Positions 34,998-44,499 are shown, numbered from the stretch's first letter. The stretch: DNA of 64,000 bases from Sphingomonas turrisvirgatae (GCF_001721295.1 NZ_MDDS01000046.1:62001-126000); one strand, 5' to 3'. A program made the numbers and translations. The notes: generated by a model not told the origin, from the letters alone.

Positions 34998-35705
34998 CTA
35001 CTCGTCGCCCTGCGGCTTTGGCAGCAACAGCGCCAGCAGGATCATACGGCACTCCGCATCGATGGTTCCGTCGATCAGTTCCGGCCGGAACCGCCGCTGG
35101 AACGCCACGGTCGCTGCGAGCGGATCGGAGACGTCGTAGCCGAATCGCTCGAGCGCCAGCAGAAACCCGGCGTCGCCCCATCCGGGGTCCATCAGGTTCT
35201 TGGTCGGGCGTGGCAGCGCCAGCCGCAGCCGCGCCAGCTTGCCCCAGGGGAACAGCTCGCCCGGATCCTGCTTGCGCGCCGGCGCGATGTCGGAATGGCC
35301 CACGATGTTGCCCCGCGTAACGCCATGCCGTTGCTTGATGGCGTGGGTGAGCCGGATTACGGCGTCCATCTGCTCATCCGGGAACGGGCGGTAGCCGAAC
35401 TCGTGCCCCGGATTACAAATCTCGATTCCGACCGATGCAGAATTGATGTCGGTGACCCCCCGCCAGTGCGATTTACCGGCGTGCCAGGCGCGCTTGCCTT
35501 CATCGACCAGCCGAACGATCTGGCCGTCCTCTGCCACCAGATAATGGCTCGATACCTTATAAGCCGGATCGCGCAGCCGCTCTATCGCCTCTTCGGCGGT
35601 CTTCATGCCGGTATAGTGCAATACGATGATGCTGACCGGCAGCTTGCGATCGTCGAAATTGGGCGACGGCGCGTCGATCCAGCTGAGTTCGGCTCGTTCA
35701 AGCAT
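34998..35705 (-). CDS. N-acetylmuramoyl-L-alanine amidase (Amidase_2, AmiD/AmpD type)
   Basis: This zinc amidase cuts the bond between N-acetylmuramic acid and the peptide stem during peptidoglycan turnover. Zinc ligands and the fold signature are visible: SIIVLHYTGMKTAEEA (H30), SSHYLVAEDGQI, and VGHSDIAPARKQDPGELFPW (H137 and D147). The C-terminal helical part (about 170-235) looks like a small peptidoglycan-binding region. The protein (235 residues) resembles AmiD more than the shorter cytosolic AmpD, but no signal peptide or lipobox is present with the chosen ATG. It follows cheR by 42 bases. Confidence 0.9.
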   Translation of the reverse strand: MLERAELSWIDAPSPNFDDRKLPVSIIVLHYTGMKTAEEAIERLRDPAYKVSSHYLVAEDGQIVRLVDEGKRAWHAGKSHWRGVTDINSASVGIEICNPGHEFGYRPFPDEQMDAVIRLTHAIKQRHGVTRGNIVGHSDIAPARKQDPGELFPWGKLARLRLALPRPTKNLMDPGWGDAGFLLALERFGYDVSDPLAATVAFQRRFRPELIDGTIDAECRMILLALLLPKPQGDE

Positions 35706-35747
35706 TGCTGCAAGGGATGGGACGAGCCGCGGCGAAAGGCAAGGCCG

Positions 35748-36611
35748 TCAGCGCACTGCGGCGCGCGTCAGGCTCGCCTGCCCCGAATCCGCCACATAGA
35801 AACCGCGGAAGCGATCGCTTGGCCGGAACGCCTCGGTCTGCCCGATGACCGTCTCGCCAGCGCCGAGTACCAGCAACCCGCCGTCCCTCGTCGCGGCATG
35901 CAGCGTGTCGAAAACCGACCGCCGCACCGACGCGGAGAAATAGAGCAGCACGTTGCGGCAGAGCACGATGTCGAACTTGCCGACCGGCGCTGGGTCGCGC
36001 GTCAGGTTGTGACAACGGAACTGAACGCGCTTGGCGAGTTCAGGCCGCACGACCCATTCGCCATTCTCGCTGTCGAACCAGCTGACCATGCGACGAACCG
36101 GCAAACCCCGCTGAATCTCGAATTGCGAATACCGGCCAGCCCGCGCCCGGACCAAGGCCTGCGGGCAGACATCGCTCGCCACGATCTCGGGCATCGCCAG
36201 CCCGCGCGAAACCGCAAGCTCCTCGAACAGCATCGCCAGCGAATAGGGCTCCTGCCCGACCGAACACCCCGCCGACCAGACACGCAACCGTCGCCCCGGA
36301 TGTTCAGCCTGGATGGCCAGCGCTGCTTCGGCAACCATCTCAAGCACGCCGGCGTCGCGAAAGAACGAGCTTTCCTGGTTCAGCAATGCGTTGATCACGG
36401 CGTCGGCCAGCGGCCCGTGCCTTTCGCCGGCGAGGCGAGCGATCAGCTGATCCAGCGTATCCAGGCCATGCTCGCGCAACACGGGCTTCAGCGCCGTCTC
36501 GATGCGCCAGGCACGATTCGCCGCAATCTGTTGGCCGGTTCGCTGTTCCAGCAGGGCACCGATTACGTTGACCGCGCCGGGCGAGGCGAAGCTTTGCTGC
36601 GGGCCGAGCAT
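35748..36611 (-). CDS. cheR: Chemotaxis protein methyltransferase CheR
   Basis: CheR adds methyl groups from SAM to glutamates of chemoreceptors and so sets adaptation. The N-terminal helical domain ends in LLNQESSFFRDAGVLE, the SAM-binding motif is VWSAGCSVGQEPYSLAM, and the later blocks are VASDVCPQALVRARAG and FDIVLCRNVLLYFS. The length of 287 is normal. It is the last gene of the cheA-W-Y-B-R run, and its ATG overlaps the cheB stop (TGATG). The C-terminus lacks a receptor-pentapeptide-binding extension. Confidence 0.95.
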   Translation of the reverse strand: MLGPQQSFASPGAVNVIGALLEQRTGQQIAANRAWRIETALKPVLREHGLDTLDQLIARLAGERHGPLADAVINALLNQESSFFRDAGVLEMVAEAALAIQAEHPGRRLRVWSAGCSVGQEPYSLAMLFEELAVSRGLAMPEIVASDVCPQALVRARAGRYSQFEIQRGLPVRRMVSWFDSENGEWVVRPELAKRVQFRCHNLTRDPAPVGKFDIVLCRNVLLYFSASVRRSVFDTLHAATRDGGLLVLGAGETVIGQTEAFRPSDRFRGFYVADSGQASLTRAAVR

Positions 36612-37666
36612 CAGCTGGGCCTCCGGCCGCTGGCGACCATCCGCCCGATCTCGTCCGGCGGCAGCACGGCGGCGGCTCGCTCGGCAATCGCGCCGGGCAT
36701 GCCCCAGACGACGGAGCTGGCGCGATCCTGCACGATCACGCTGCCGCCCGCCTCGATCAGCTGCGCGGCGCCGATGGCCCCGTCACGTCCCATACCCGAC
36801 AGAATGACCCCCAGACCGCGCGCCCCGAAAATCGCCGCCACCGATTCCAGCATCGGATCGACCGAGGGCGTGCAACCGCTCGGCACGGGCTCATGGCTCA
36901 GCCGAATAGCTACCCCGTCCGAGGTGCGCACGCACCGCACATGGGCATGGCCGGGCGCAACATAGATGCGCCCCGGGCGCACCCGCATATGATCGTCCGC
37001 GACTTCGCACGGCCGCCCGGCCAATACCGCCAGCTGCATCGCGAAATAACTCATGAACGAAGCCGGCAAATGCTGGGTAATCAGGATCGGGGGCTGAAAC
37101 GCGGCGGGGATGGCGCGGAGCATCTGGCTCAGCGCATGGATGCCGCCGGTCGAAGCGCCGACTGCGATCAGGTCGAAATCGACTACTGGGCTGGTTGCAT
37201 CCACTGCACTGATGGCGACCGGCACTGCGCCGTCGAACATCCGCCGCATGCGATCTTCCAGCACGACCGAGAATCGTCCCGCGAAACTGCCGACCCCCGG
37301 CTTGACCAGCGTATCGGCCGCGCCCAGCGCCAGCGCCTGCACTGCCGACGCAGCGCCGTCGTCGGCGCTCGATGAAACGACCAGCACTTTCGCACCCTGC
37401 CCCGCCGCCAACAGGTCCGGCAGGCCAGCGAGGCCCCCGACCCCCGGCATCTCGAGGTCAAGCAGGATCACATCGACTCGTTCCTGCGCCAGATGATGGA
37501 GCGCGCCGCGCACGTCGCTGACGGCGCCGGCAACGTGGAACCCCTCCATTGCCTCGATCATGCGACCGATCACCGCGCGCGCGACGACCGAATCGTCCAC
37601 GATCAACACACGAATGGCCACGTCGCGAACCGGTGTTCCGGCCGCGGCAAGTTGCTGCATGGTCAT
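36611..37666 (-). CDS. cheB: Chemotaxis response regulator / protein-glutamate methylesterase CheB
   Basis: CheB removes receptor methyl groups when phosphorylated by CheA. The receiver domain occupies residues 18-130, with VLIVDDS and the phosphoacceptor D70 in VILLDLEMPGV. The esterase domain follows, with the catalytic triad S172 (AVGASTGG), H199 (LITQHLPASF) and D295 (GMGRDGAIGA). The length of 351 is typical. It lies 10 bases after cheY, in the same direction, and overlaps cheR. Confidence 0.95.
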   Translation of the reverse strand: MTMQQLAAAGTPVRDVAIRVLIVDDSVVARAVIGRMIEAMEGFHVAGAVSDVRGALHHLAQERVDVILLDLEMPGVGGLAGLPDLLAAGQGAKVLVVSSSADDGAASAVQALALGAADTLVKPGVGSFAGRFSVVLEDRMRRMFDGAVPVAISAVDATSPVVDFDLIAVGASTGGIHALSQMLRAIPAAFQPPILITQHLPASFMSYFAMQLAVLAGRPCEVADDHMRVRPGRIYVAPGHAHVRCVRTSDGVAIRLSHEPVPSGCTPSVDPMLESVAAIFGARGLGVILSGMGRDGAIGAAQLIEAGGSVIVQDRASSVVWGMPGAIAERAAAVLPPDEIGRMVASGRRPS

Positions 37667-37676
37667 GGGAGGCGCC

Positions 37677-38042
37677 TTATGCGACGCCGACGATCTGAAG
37701 CTTGCTCTGCAGCGTCTCGCGGTCGAACGGCTTCATCACATATTCGTCCGCGCCCGCCTCGATTGCGGCCCGGATATACGCCATGCCGTTCTCGGTGGTG
37801 CAGAACACGACCTTGGGCTTTTGCGCGATGCCGCTTTCCTTGAGCGCGCGAAGGAAATCCATGCCGGTCATCACGGGCATGTTCCAGTCGAGCAGGACCA
37901 CGTCGGGCGCCGCCTCCAGACAGGAATCCAGCGCCTCCCGCCCGTCACCGGCTTCACGCACGGTGAAGTTCAGCGTTTCCAGGATATGGCGGGCCACCTT
38001 GCGGATCACCTTGGAATCATCGACGACGAGGCAGGTCTTCAT
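37677..38042 (-). CDS. cheY: Chemotaxis response regulator CheY
   Basis: The protein is a single receiver domain of 121 residues. The acidic pair is D8-D9 (LVVDDSKVIRKV), the phosphoacceptor is D52 (LLDWNMPVMTG), and the switch residues are T82/T83 and K104 (YVMKPFDRE). CheA phosphorylates it, and the output target is normally the flagellar switch, but no flagellar gene is in the window. The ATG at 38042 follows GGAACGGAG; the longer frame overlapping cheW is rejected. The 74-base space before it is the largest inside this operon and may hold a separate promoter. Confidence 0.94.
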   Translation of the reverse strand: MKTCLVVDDSKVIRKVARHILETLNFTVREAGDGREALDSCLEAAPDVVLLDWNMPVMTGMDFLRALKESGIAQKPKVVFCTTENGMAYIRAAIEAGADEYVMKPFDRETLQSKLQIVGVA

Positions 38043-38116
38043 GGGGCTCCGTTCCCGCTGAGTGGCGCGATCTTGAAGGTGTATGACAGCAACATGTAAG
38101 CAGCGCGTTAAGATGG

Positions 38117-38557
38117 TCAGGCAGCTTGCTGCGACTGTGCGGGCTGCCCCGGCACCAGCGCGATGAGGTCGATCGCCAGGATCGGTTCGCCGTCTCGCTG
38201 GATCAGCCCACGCGCCGCTGCCGCCCATGCGCCGCTCAGCGCGACCCCCTGTGCGATCGGCTGAAGTTCGAACGGCGCTACATCGTCCAGCGAATCGACC
38301 AGTAAAGCATAATGGTGCCCATCCACCCGCGTGATCACGGCGCGTCCGGGCTCGCGTTCCGGCGCCGCCATGCCCAGCGCCGCGATGGTATCGATCACCG
38401 TCACCACCCGGCTGCGCAGCGCGGTGAGTCCGCGCACATGGCCGCCGGCACGCGGAACGGCCACGATGACGCCGACATCAACGACCGATTCGACCTGCTC
38501 GGCAGCAATCGCCACGGCTCGTCCGGCGACATGGGCAATCAGGAACAATTGCTCCAT
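38117..38557 (-). CDS. cheW: Chemotaxis coupling protein CheW
   Basis: CheW bridges receptors and CheA. This 146-residue protein has the CheW beta-barrel pattern: LFLIAHVAGRAVAIAAEQV, then VPRAGGHVRGLTALRSRVVTVID, and ALLVDSLDDVAPF. GTG (38563) and ATG (38557) are both in frame. The GGAGGA box sits about 7 bases before the ATG and directly against the GTG, so the ATG is chosen. The gene begins 2 bases after the cheA stop. The tail is Gln/Ala-rich (GQPAQSQQAA). Confidence 0.9.
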   Translation of the reverse strand: MEQLFLIAHVAGRAVAIAAEQVESVVDVGVIVAVPRAGGHVRGLTALRSRVVTVIDTIAALGMAAPEREPGRAVITRVDGHHYALLVDSLDDVAPFELQPIAQGVALSGAWAAAARGLIQRDGEPILAIDLIALVPGQPAQSQQAA

Positions 38558-38559
38558 CG

Positions 38560-40872
38560 TCACTTCCTCCGTGCTGCGCCGGCGACTGCCTGCAGCAGCG
38601 ACACCCGGTCATAGCGATAGATGCTGCCGTCCTCGCCCGGCCCGCGCCGACTGCTGAGCCGCACGAGCGGCGCGGCATCGGGCAGCGTTGCCGGATCGTC
38701 GTCCAGCGTCAGCACGACATCGGGGAGCATGCCGGGTTCCGGCCTGTCGGCGACTCGATACCCGGCGCCTTCGAGCATCGGTTGAACGAAATTTCGCATC
38801 CATCCGGCTTCGTCGCAGGACAGCAGGCACAGCGGCCTCTGTTCCGCTGCGCTGTCCGCATCGCCATGGGCGTGAGTTGCAAAGAGCCAGTGGGCATCGA
38901 CCAGTTCGACCGGTTCGTCATCCACCAGCACCACTGCCGCCACAGCCCCCGGCGTTTCGGCATGGATCACGTCATGCGGCAGCGTCACGATGTCAGCCGC
39001 TTCGGCAATGGCATAGGCGATCTCGGTGCTGCCGTCCTTCAGGCGCAGGATCGAGCAGACCCCTCGCCCGTTCAGGTCGCCGCGAGCGACCAGCGGCACG
39101 ATCCGCCCATCGATCGTCAGCCGCAGCCTGCCAGCCGCGAAACGGATCGCATCGGCCTCCACTTGCTCGATCCGGTCTAGCAGCGCCAGCGGTACCGCGC
39201 GGCGCACGCCATCCAGGTCGCCAAACACCAGCGCGGTGATCCCCGACTCGCCGCCCGCCTGATCTTCATCCTCGTCGACGATCGCCTCGCGCACGAAGTT
39301 CAGCCCGGCATCCCGCGCGATTCCCGCGCAGTCGAGCAGCAGCATGGGGCTTCCGCTGTCGGGCAGCGTCTGACCGGCATAGAGGCCGGTCGCCATCACT
39401 GCCGGGGCCGCCGGCTTGATGACCAGTTCCTCGTTATCCAGCACGTCCTCGACGCGCAGCGCATAGCTGCCCTCGCCGACATTCACGATCGCCAGCATCG
39501 TGTCGCCGGACGACGTCGTGCCGATCTCCAGCTGGCTTGCCAGCGTCACCAGCGGCAACCGCCGCTCGCGCACGGTAGCAATCTCGGCCATGCCCAGATG
39601 GTCGATCCGAATCGCCTCGCTGCGTTCGCTCACGATTTCCTCGATCGCCTGTCGCGGCACGGCAAAGCGCTGACCGCCCGCCGCCACGACGATGGTGGGG
39701 ATGATCGAAAGCGTCAGCGGGACGTGGATCTGGATGCGCAGCCCGCGCCCCGGTGCGCTGTCCAGCTCGACCCGGCCGCCAATCTGTTCGATCGCCGCAC
39801 GCACCACGTCCATGCCGACGCCGCGCCCCGAAATCTCGGTCACCTCGTCCTTGCTCGACAAACCCGGCTCGAACACCAATTGCAGCTTCTGTCGCTCGCT
39901 CAGGCTGCGAAGCATCCGCTCATCGCGGCCAGCCTCGATCGCCTTGCGGACCAGCCGCTCGCTGTCGATCCCGCGGCCGTCATCGGCGACCTCGACGATG
40001 ATCTGATTGCCCGACTGCCGCGCCGAAACCGTCAGGCGGCCATTCTCGCGTTTGCCTGCCGCACGGCGCGCCGTCGGATCCTCGATGCCGTGGTCGATCG
40101 AGTTGCGCACGATATGGACCAGCGGATCGCGCAGCACCTCGATCATTTCGCGGTCCAGTTCGACTTCTGCCCCCTCGACGTGCAGCGTCACCGACTTGCC
40201 GAGCCCGGCAGCCGTATCGCGCACCATGCGCGGCAACGCTGAGAACAACGCATCGATCTTTTGCATGCGTGTGCGCGTCACCGTATCGCGCAGGTCGGCG
40301 ACGGTTGCCGACATCCGCTCCAGCGCTGCCTCGATCGTCGGATCGACCTCGGCGCCACGTAACCGTCGCGACAATTCGTTGCGCGCCAGCACCATGTCCG
40401 ACATGCCGCTCATCATGCGGTCGAGCAGATCGACGTTCAGACGGACGCTGCGAGTCGGTGCGCGCTGTACGGCGCTCGAGGCGCCGGTCGCCACCTCGTC
40501 CGAACCCTCGGCCAGCGCCGCGATGAGCAGGTCCTCGCCCGTATCGTCGAGCGCGCTGCCCGCGTCGATCGCCTCGACGATCTCGCCGACCCGATCGACC
40601 ACTGCAAGGACGGCGTTGACCAATCCGCGATCGGGCGTGCGTTTCCCTTCGCGCACCGCTGCCAGCACGTCTTCGGCGGCATGGCTCAGGCGCGCCAGAC
40701 GCGGCAGGTCGAGGAAGCCGCAGCTTCCCTTCACGGTATGAACGAAGCGGAAGATCGCATCCAATCGCGCGCGATCGGCCGGGTTCGCTTCCCAGGCGAC
40801 GATCTCGCCCGACAAGGCCTCCAGCGTCTCGCGCGTTTCCGCGATAAACTCTTGCAGCAGGTCGTCCAACAC
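38560..40872 (-). CDS. cheA: Chemotaxis histidine kinase CheA with extra C-terminal domains
   Basis: CheA autophosphorylates and passes phosphate to CheY and CheB. The Hpt domain carries H45 in FRFVHTVKGSCGF. A P2 domain is not evident. Dimerisation helices follow (LLDRMMSGMSDMVLARNELS), then the ATPase with HIVRNSIDHGIEDP, VADDGRGID and SGRGVGMDVVR, then a CheW-like domain (TIVVAAGGQRFAVPRQAIEEI). Unusually, a second CheW-like region (about 540-670) and a short receiver-like segment (about 675-770, RPLCLLSCDEAGWMRNF then PDVVLTLDDDPA) are added, giving 770 residues against about 650 in E. coli. The receiver-like part lacks a clear phosphoacceptor and conserved Lys. Confidence 0.93.
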   Translation of the reverse strand: MLDDLLQEFIAETRETLEALSGEIVAWEANPADRARLDAIFRFVHTVKGSCGFLDLPRLARLSHAAEDVLAAVREGKRTPDRGLVNAVLAVVDRVGEIVEAIDAGSALDDTGEDLLIAALAEGSDEVATGASSAVQRAPTRSVRLNVDLLDRMMSGMSDMVLARNELSRRLRGAEVDPTIEAALERMSATVADLRDTVTRTRMQKIDALFSALPRMVRDTAAGLGKSVTLHVEGAEVELDREMIEVLRDPLVHIVRNSIDHGIEDPTARRAAGKRENGRLTVSARQSGNQIIVEVADDGRGIDSERLVRKAIEAGRDERMLRSLSERQKLQLVFEPGLSSKDEVTEISGRGVGMDVVRAAIEQIGGRVELDSAPGRGLRIQIHVPLTLSIIPTIVVAAGGQRFAVPRQAIEEIVSERSEAIRIDHLGMAEIATVRERRLPLVTLASQLEIGTTSSGDTMLAIVNVGEGSYALRVEDVLDNEELVIKPAAPAVMATGLYAGQTLPDSGSPMLLLDCAGIARDAGLNFVREAIVDEDEDQAGGESGITALVFGDLDGVRRAVPLALLDRIEQVEADAIRFAAGRLRLTIDGRIVPLVARGDLNGRGVCSILRLKDGSTEIAYAIAEAADIVTLPHDVIHAETPGAVAAVVLVDDEPVELVDAHWLFATHAHGDADSAAEQRPLCLLSCDEAGWMRNFVQPMLEGAGYRVADRPEPGMLPDVVLTLDDDPATLPDAAPLVRLSSRRGPGEDGSIYRYDRVSLLQAVAGAARRK

Positions 40873-40998
40873 ATGCCCCCAGTGCGTAGGCGTGCGGTCA
40901 TGAACGGATAGGCGTTAAGAGGCAGTTAGCCACATGGCGGAAATCGGACCATCCCTCGGCGGGACAGACTGCCGGAGCCAGCAGCTACGGTCAGGACC

Positions 40999-43314
40999 CT
41001 AACGTTTGCGCCCCTGATGCTTGATGTTCGCCGGCCGGCCACGACGCTTCAGCGCGCGTGGCGGGCCCCCGCGCTTGCCCTCGTTGCCGTTCGGGCGCGG
41101 CCCCGATCCGCTTCCCTTCCCATCCGGCAACTCGAACCTCAGCGCGCCTGATACGGGGTTGGCCTCCACCAGTTTCAGCTTCAGCCGCTGGCCCAGCTTG
41201 AACGCTTCCCCGGTCTCCTCACCGACCAGCTGCTGCCCTGTCTCGTCATAGCGGAAATACTCACGCCCCAAGTCACGCGCCGGCACCAGCCCATCGCCAC
41301 CCACGCCATCCACCGTCGCGAAGAAGCCGAAGCTCTGCACCCCGGTGATCCGCGCTTCCATCACCTCACCGACATGCGCCGATAGATAGGCGGCGACATA
41401 GCGATCGATCGTCTCACGTTCCGCCTCCATCGCGCGCCGCTCCAGCTGGCTGATCAGCTCGCCGGTTTTCTCCATGTCGCTGTCCGGCAGCAGCTCGCCA
41501 CCCGGACCGAGCTTGTCCGCCTCGACGAGCGCGCGATGCACGACCAGGTCGGCATAACGCCGAATCGGCGAGGTGAAGTGCGCGTAACTTCCCAGCCCCA
41601 GCCCGAAATGTCCGGCGTTGGCCGGCCCGTAATAGGCCTGGGTTTGCGTGCGCAGCACTTGCGTCATCACCTCGTCGCGGAACTCGGCCTCGCCGACCCG
41701 CTCGATGACGCGGTTGAAGGTCGAAGGCTTGATGACCTGCCCCAATGTGAACTCGACGTCGAGCGTCTTCAGATACTCCTTGAGCGCGACCAGCTTCTCG
41801 CGGCTCGGCGGCTCGTGAACGCGGTACATCACGGGCGCCTTGCGCTTCTCTAGCGCCTTGGCGGCGGCAACGTTTGCCGCGATCATGTAATCCTCGATCA
41901 GCTTGTGTGCATCCAGGCGCTCGCGCGGCGCTACCGACAGGATCCGCCCCATCTCGTCGAGCACGATCCGCCGCTCCGGGAGATCGAGGTTCAACGGCTC
42001 CCGCTTCTCCCGGGCTTTGTTGAGCGCGCGCCAGCACGCCCACAACGGCCGCAGTGCGCTCTCGACCAGCGCCGGTTCGACACCCGCCAGCTCTTCGGCG
42101 GGCATGGCGCAAGGCGAAGAGGTAACTTCTGCCTTCTCCCCCACGGCATCGATCGCAGCCTGCGCGTGTTCATAGGCGATGTTCGCCGCCAGCTTCACCA
42201 CAGCCCGGCTGAACCGCCACGACTTCAGTTCACCGTCCTGGCCGATCTGCAGATGGCAGGCGAGCGCCGCGCGATCCACGCCTTGCTTCAGCGAACACAC
42301 GTCCGCCGACAGCACCTCCGGCAGCATCGGCACGACGCGATCGGGGAAGTAGACCGAGTTGCCACGCTTGCGCGCTTCACGGTCCAGCAGCGATCCCGAC
42401 CGAACATAGAAGCTGACGTCCGCAATCGCGACGATCGCTTTCCACCCGCCGGGGTTCTTGGGATCCTCGTCAGGCGCCGCCCACACCGCGTCGTCATGGT
42501 CGCGCGCATCGATCGGATCGATCGCCACGATGGGCACCTCGCGCAGATCCTCGCGGCCTTTGCCAAGGTCCTGCTTCGCGACACGCTCCGCCTCGCTCAG
42601 CAACGCCTCTGAAAACACGTTCGGAATGCCGTGCTTGTGGATCGCGATAAGACTGAAGCTGCGCGGTGCAAAGGGGTCGCCCAGCACCTCCTGCACCTTG
42701 GCGAACAGCCGCGGTCCCTGCCCGCTCTTTTCCGCCAGCACCAGGTCGCCCGGCTCCGCGCCGTTGCGCTCCGAGATGACGACGATGCTGTCCTTGCCCT
42801 TCTTCTCCACGCCATGAAGGTAGAGCCGGCCGCCCTCCTCCTTCACCACGCCCAGCATCGTTTCCTCGCCCTTAGCGAGCTTCTTCATCGGATGCGCGAT
42901 CCAGCCCTTCCCGGCCTCCTCGGTCCGCGCGAGGATCCGGTCGCCGACGCCCAGCGCGCCATGCCCCTTGCGTTCGCGCACGCGGATGCGCGGCACCGGG
43001 ATGCCCTCGGCCTCCCACCGCTCGGGCACCGCCCAGACGGTATCGCCGTCGCTGTCGGTCACGCGAAGCACGGTCACCTTAGGCAGCCCGCCCATCTTGT
43101 GGAACGCCCGCCCCGGGGCACTGTCGATCAGTCCTTCATCGCTCATGTCGCGCAACAATGCCTTGAGCGCGATCTTCTCCTGCGCGGTAAGCCCGAATGC
43201 CTTGGCAATCTCGCGCTTGCCCACAGGCGTGTCAGAGGATGTGATGAAATCGATGATCTGTTGCCGCGACGGCAGGCCAGGCGCGGGCTTCTTCGCTTTA
43301 TTCGGTTTTCTCAT
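40999..43314 (-). CDS. rnr: Ribonuclease R
   Basis: RNase R is a processive 3'-5' exoribonuclease that degrades structured RNA. The N-terminal winged-helix-like region (PSRQQIIDFITSSDTPVGKREIAKAF) is followed by cold-shock domains, then the RNB catalytic domain with AIDPIDARDHDDAVW and the metal-binding aspartates, and a C-terminal S1 domain with a Lys/Arg/Gly-rich tail (RALKRRGRPANIKHQGRKR). The start at 43314 (MRKPNKAKKP) gives 771 residues. A longer in-frame start would overlap the divergent glpD. A 126-base space separates it from cheA, with no gene seen there. Confidence 0.94.
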   Translation of the reverse strand: MRKPNKAKKPAPGLPSRQQIIDFITSSDTPVGKREIAKAFGLTAQEKIALKALLRDMSDEGLIDSAPGRAFHKMGGLPKVTVLRVTDSDGDTVWAVPERWEAEGIPVPRIRVRERKGHGALGVGDRILARTEEAGKGWIAHPMKKLAKGEETMLGVVKEEGGRLYLHGVEKKGKDSIVVISERNGAEPGDLVLAEKSGQGPRLFAKVQEVLGDPFAPRSFSLIAIHKHGIPNVFSEALLSEAERVAKQDLGKGREDLREVPIVAIDPIDARDHDDAVWAAPDEDPKNPGGWKAIVAIADVSFYVRSGSLLDREARKRGNSVYFPDRVVPMLPEVLSADVCSLKQGVDRAALACHLQIGQDGELKSWRFSRAVVKLAANIAYEHAQAAIDAVGEKAEVTSSPCAMPAEELAGVEPALVESALRPLWACWRALNKAREKREPLNLDLPERRIVLDEMGRILSVAPRERLDAHKLIEDYMIAANVAAAKALEKRKAPVMYRVHEPPSREKLVALKEYLKTLDVEFTLGQVIKPSTFNRVIERVGEAEFRDEVMTQVLRTQTQAYYGPANAGHFGLGLGSYAHFTSPIRRYADLVVHRALVEADKLGPGGELLPDSDMEKTGELISQLERRAMEAERETIDRYVAAYLSAHVGEVMEARITGVQSFGFFATVDGVGGDGLVPARDLGREYFRYDETGQQLVGEETGEAFKLGQRLKLKLVEANPVSGALRFELPDGKGSGSGPRPNGNEGKRGGPPRALKRRGRPANIKHQGRKR

Positions 43315-43368
43315 TGGCCCCGAATATAGGGGCTGTGCCGTCAAACCCCAACCGAATAGACAGGCGCG

Positions 43369-44499
43369 GTGGTTCACGACCTCCTGATCATCGGCGGCGG
43401 CATCAATGGCTGCGCGATCGCGCGCGAGGCGGCACTGCTCGGCCTCAAGGTCATGCTGGTCGAGCGCGACGCACTCGCCGCCCACACCTCGTCCGCTTCC
43501 AGCAAGCTGATCCATGGGGGCCTGCGCTACCTGGAAACCTATGAGTTTCGCCTGGTGCGCGAGGCACTGGTCGAACGTGAGCGGCTGCTTGCGACGGCGC
43601 CGCACCTCGTCCACCCGATGGCGTTCGTACTGCCCAAGGGCGGCGTACGCCCGGCCTGGATCGTGCGTGCCGGCCTCTATCTATACGACGCGCTCGCGCT
43701 CGGCACCTCGCTTCCCCGTTCTCAACGCCTGCGCCGGAACGATCCGCGACTCACCCCGCTCGCGACGGATGCCGGTGCGCTGCTCTATTGGGATGCGCAG
43801 GTGGACGACGCGGCGCTGGTCCGGGCCAACGCTGCCGACGCGGCCGCAAACGGGGCAACGATCCTGACTGGCACCGCCGTCACCGCAGCGTCTCGCGACG
43901 GCACCGGCTGGCAGGTCGAACTCAGTGACGGCCGCAGGCTTGCCGCCCGCGCGCTGGTCAATGCCGCCGGCCCCTGGGTGAGCCAGCTTCTCGGCCCCCT
44001 TGACGTCCGGACCGCACATGGCCTCAAGCTGGTCAAGGGCAGCCACATCCTCGTACCCCGGCTGTGGGAAGGCGATCACGCCTTCATCCTGCAGCAACCC
44101 GACCGCCGCGTCGTCTTCGCGACGCCATGGCGAGGGGAAACGATGATCGGCACCACCGATGTGCCGGTCGAACGTCCCGAAGACGCCCACATCGATCCGG
44201 CCGAGATCGACTATCTGTGCGCGGCCGCCAACCGCTATTTCCGCCGTCAATTGACCCCCGCCGACGTCACCGGCACCTGGTCCGGCATCCGCGCACTGCA
44301 CGAGGACGGTGCCGGCGAAGCGCGAGCCGTGACGCGCGATTACCTGCTCGACCTCGACACCGCCGCAGCGCCGATCCTCTCGGTATTCGGCGGCAAGATC
44401 ACCACTGCCCGCGCGCTCGCCGAACACGCGATGCGCAAGCTCGGCCCACCGCTCGGGTTCACGGCGCGGCCAGTTACCCGCGGCCGGCCGCTGCCTTGA
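43369..44499 (+). CDS. glpD: Glycerol-3-phosphate dehydrogenase, C-terminally short
   Basis: The protein is an FAD-dependent glycerol-3-phosphate dehydrogenase (aerobic GlpD type), which oxidises glycerol-3-phosphate to dihydroxyacetone phosphate at the membrane. The FAD motif is LLIIGGGINGCAIA, and the family blocks SSKLIHGGLRYLE, PWRGETMIGTTDVPVE and LSVFGGKITTARALAEHAMRKL are intact. It stops at residue 376 with RGRPLP, the point where E. coli GlpD continues (VLPGG) into a C-terminal domain of about 110 residues. That domain is absent, because the convergent proS stop follows immediately. The start is GTG at 43369. It may be a genuine short form or a truncated gene. Confidence 0.88.
   Translation: MVHDLLIIGGGINGCAIAREAALLGLKVMLVERDALAAHTSSASSKLIHGGLRYLETYEFRLVREALVERERLLATAPHLVHPMAFVLPKGGVRPAWIVRAGLYLYDALALGTSLPRSQRLRRNDPRLTPLATDAGALLYWDAQVDDAALVRANAADAAANGATILTGTAVTAASRDGTGWQVELSDGRRLAARALVNAAGPWVSQLLGPLDVRTAHGLKLVKGSHILVPRLWEGDHAFILQQPDRRVVFATPWRGETMIGTTDVPVERPEDAHIDPAEIDYLCAAANRYFRRQLTPADVTGTWSGIRALHEDGAGEARAVTRDYLLDLDTAAAPILSVFGGKITTARALAEHAMRKLGPPLGFTARPVTRGRPLP

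Noticed and set aside
34602-36965. 787-codon open frame on the plus strand
   Set aside because: It runs antisense through the RNase P RNA, amidase, cheR and part of cheB, all of which have clear motifs. It is an artefact of high GC content.
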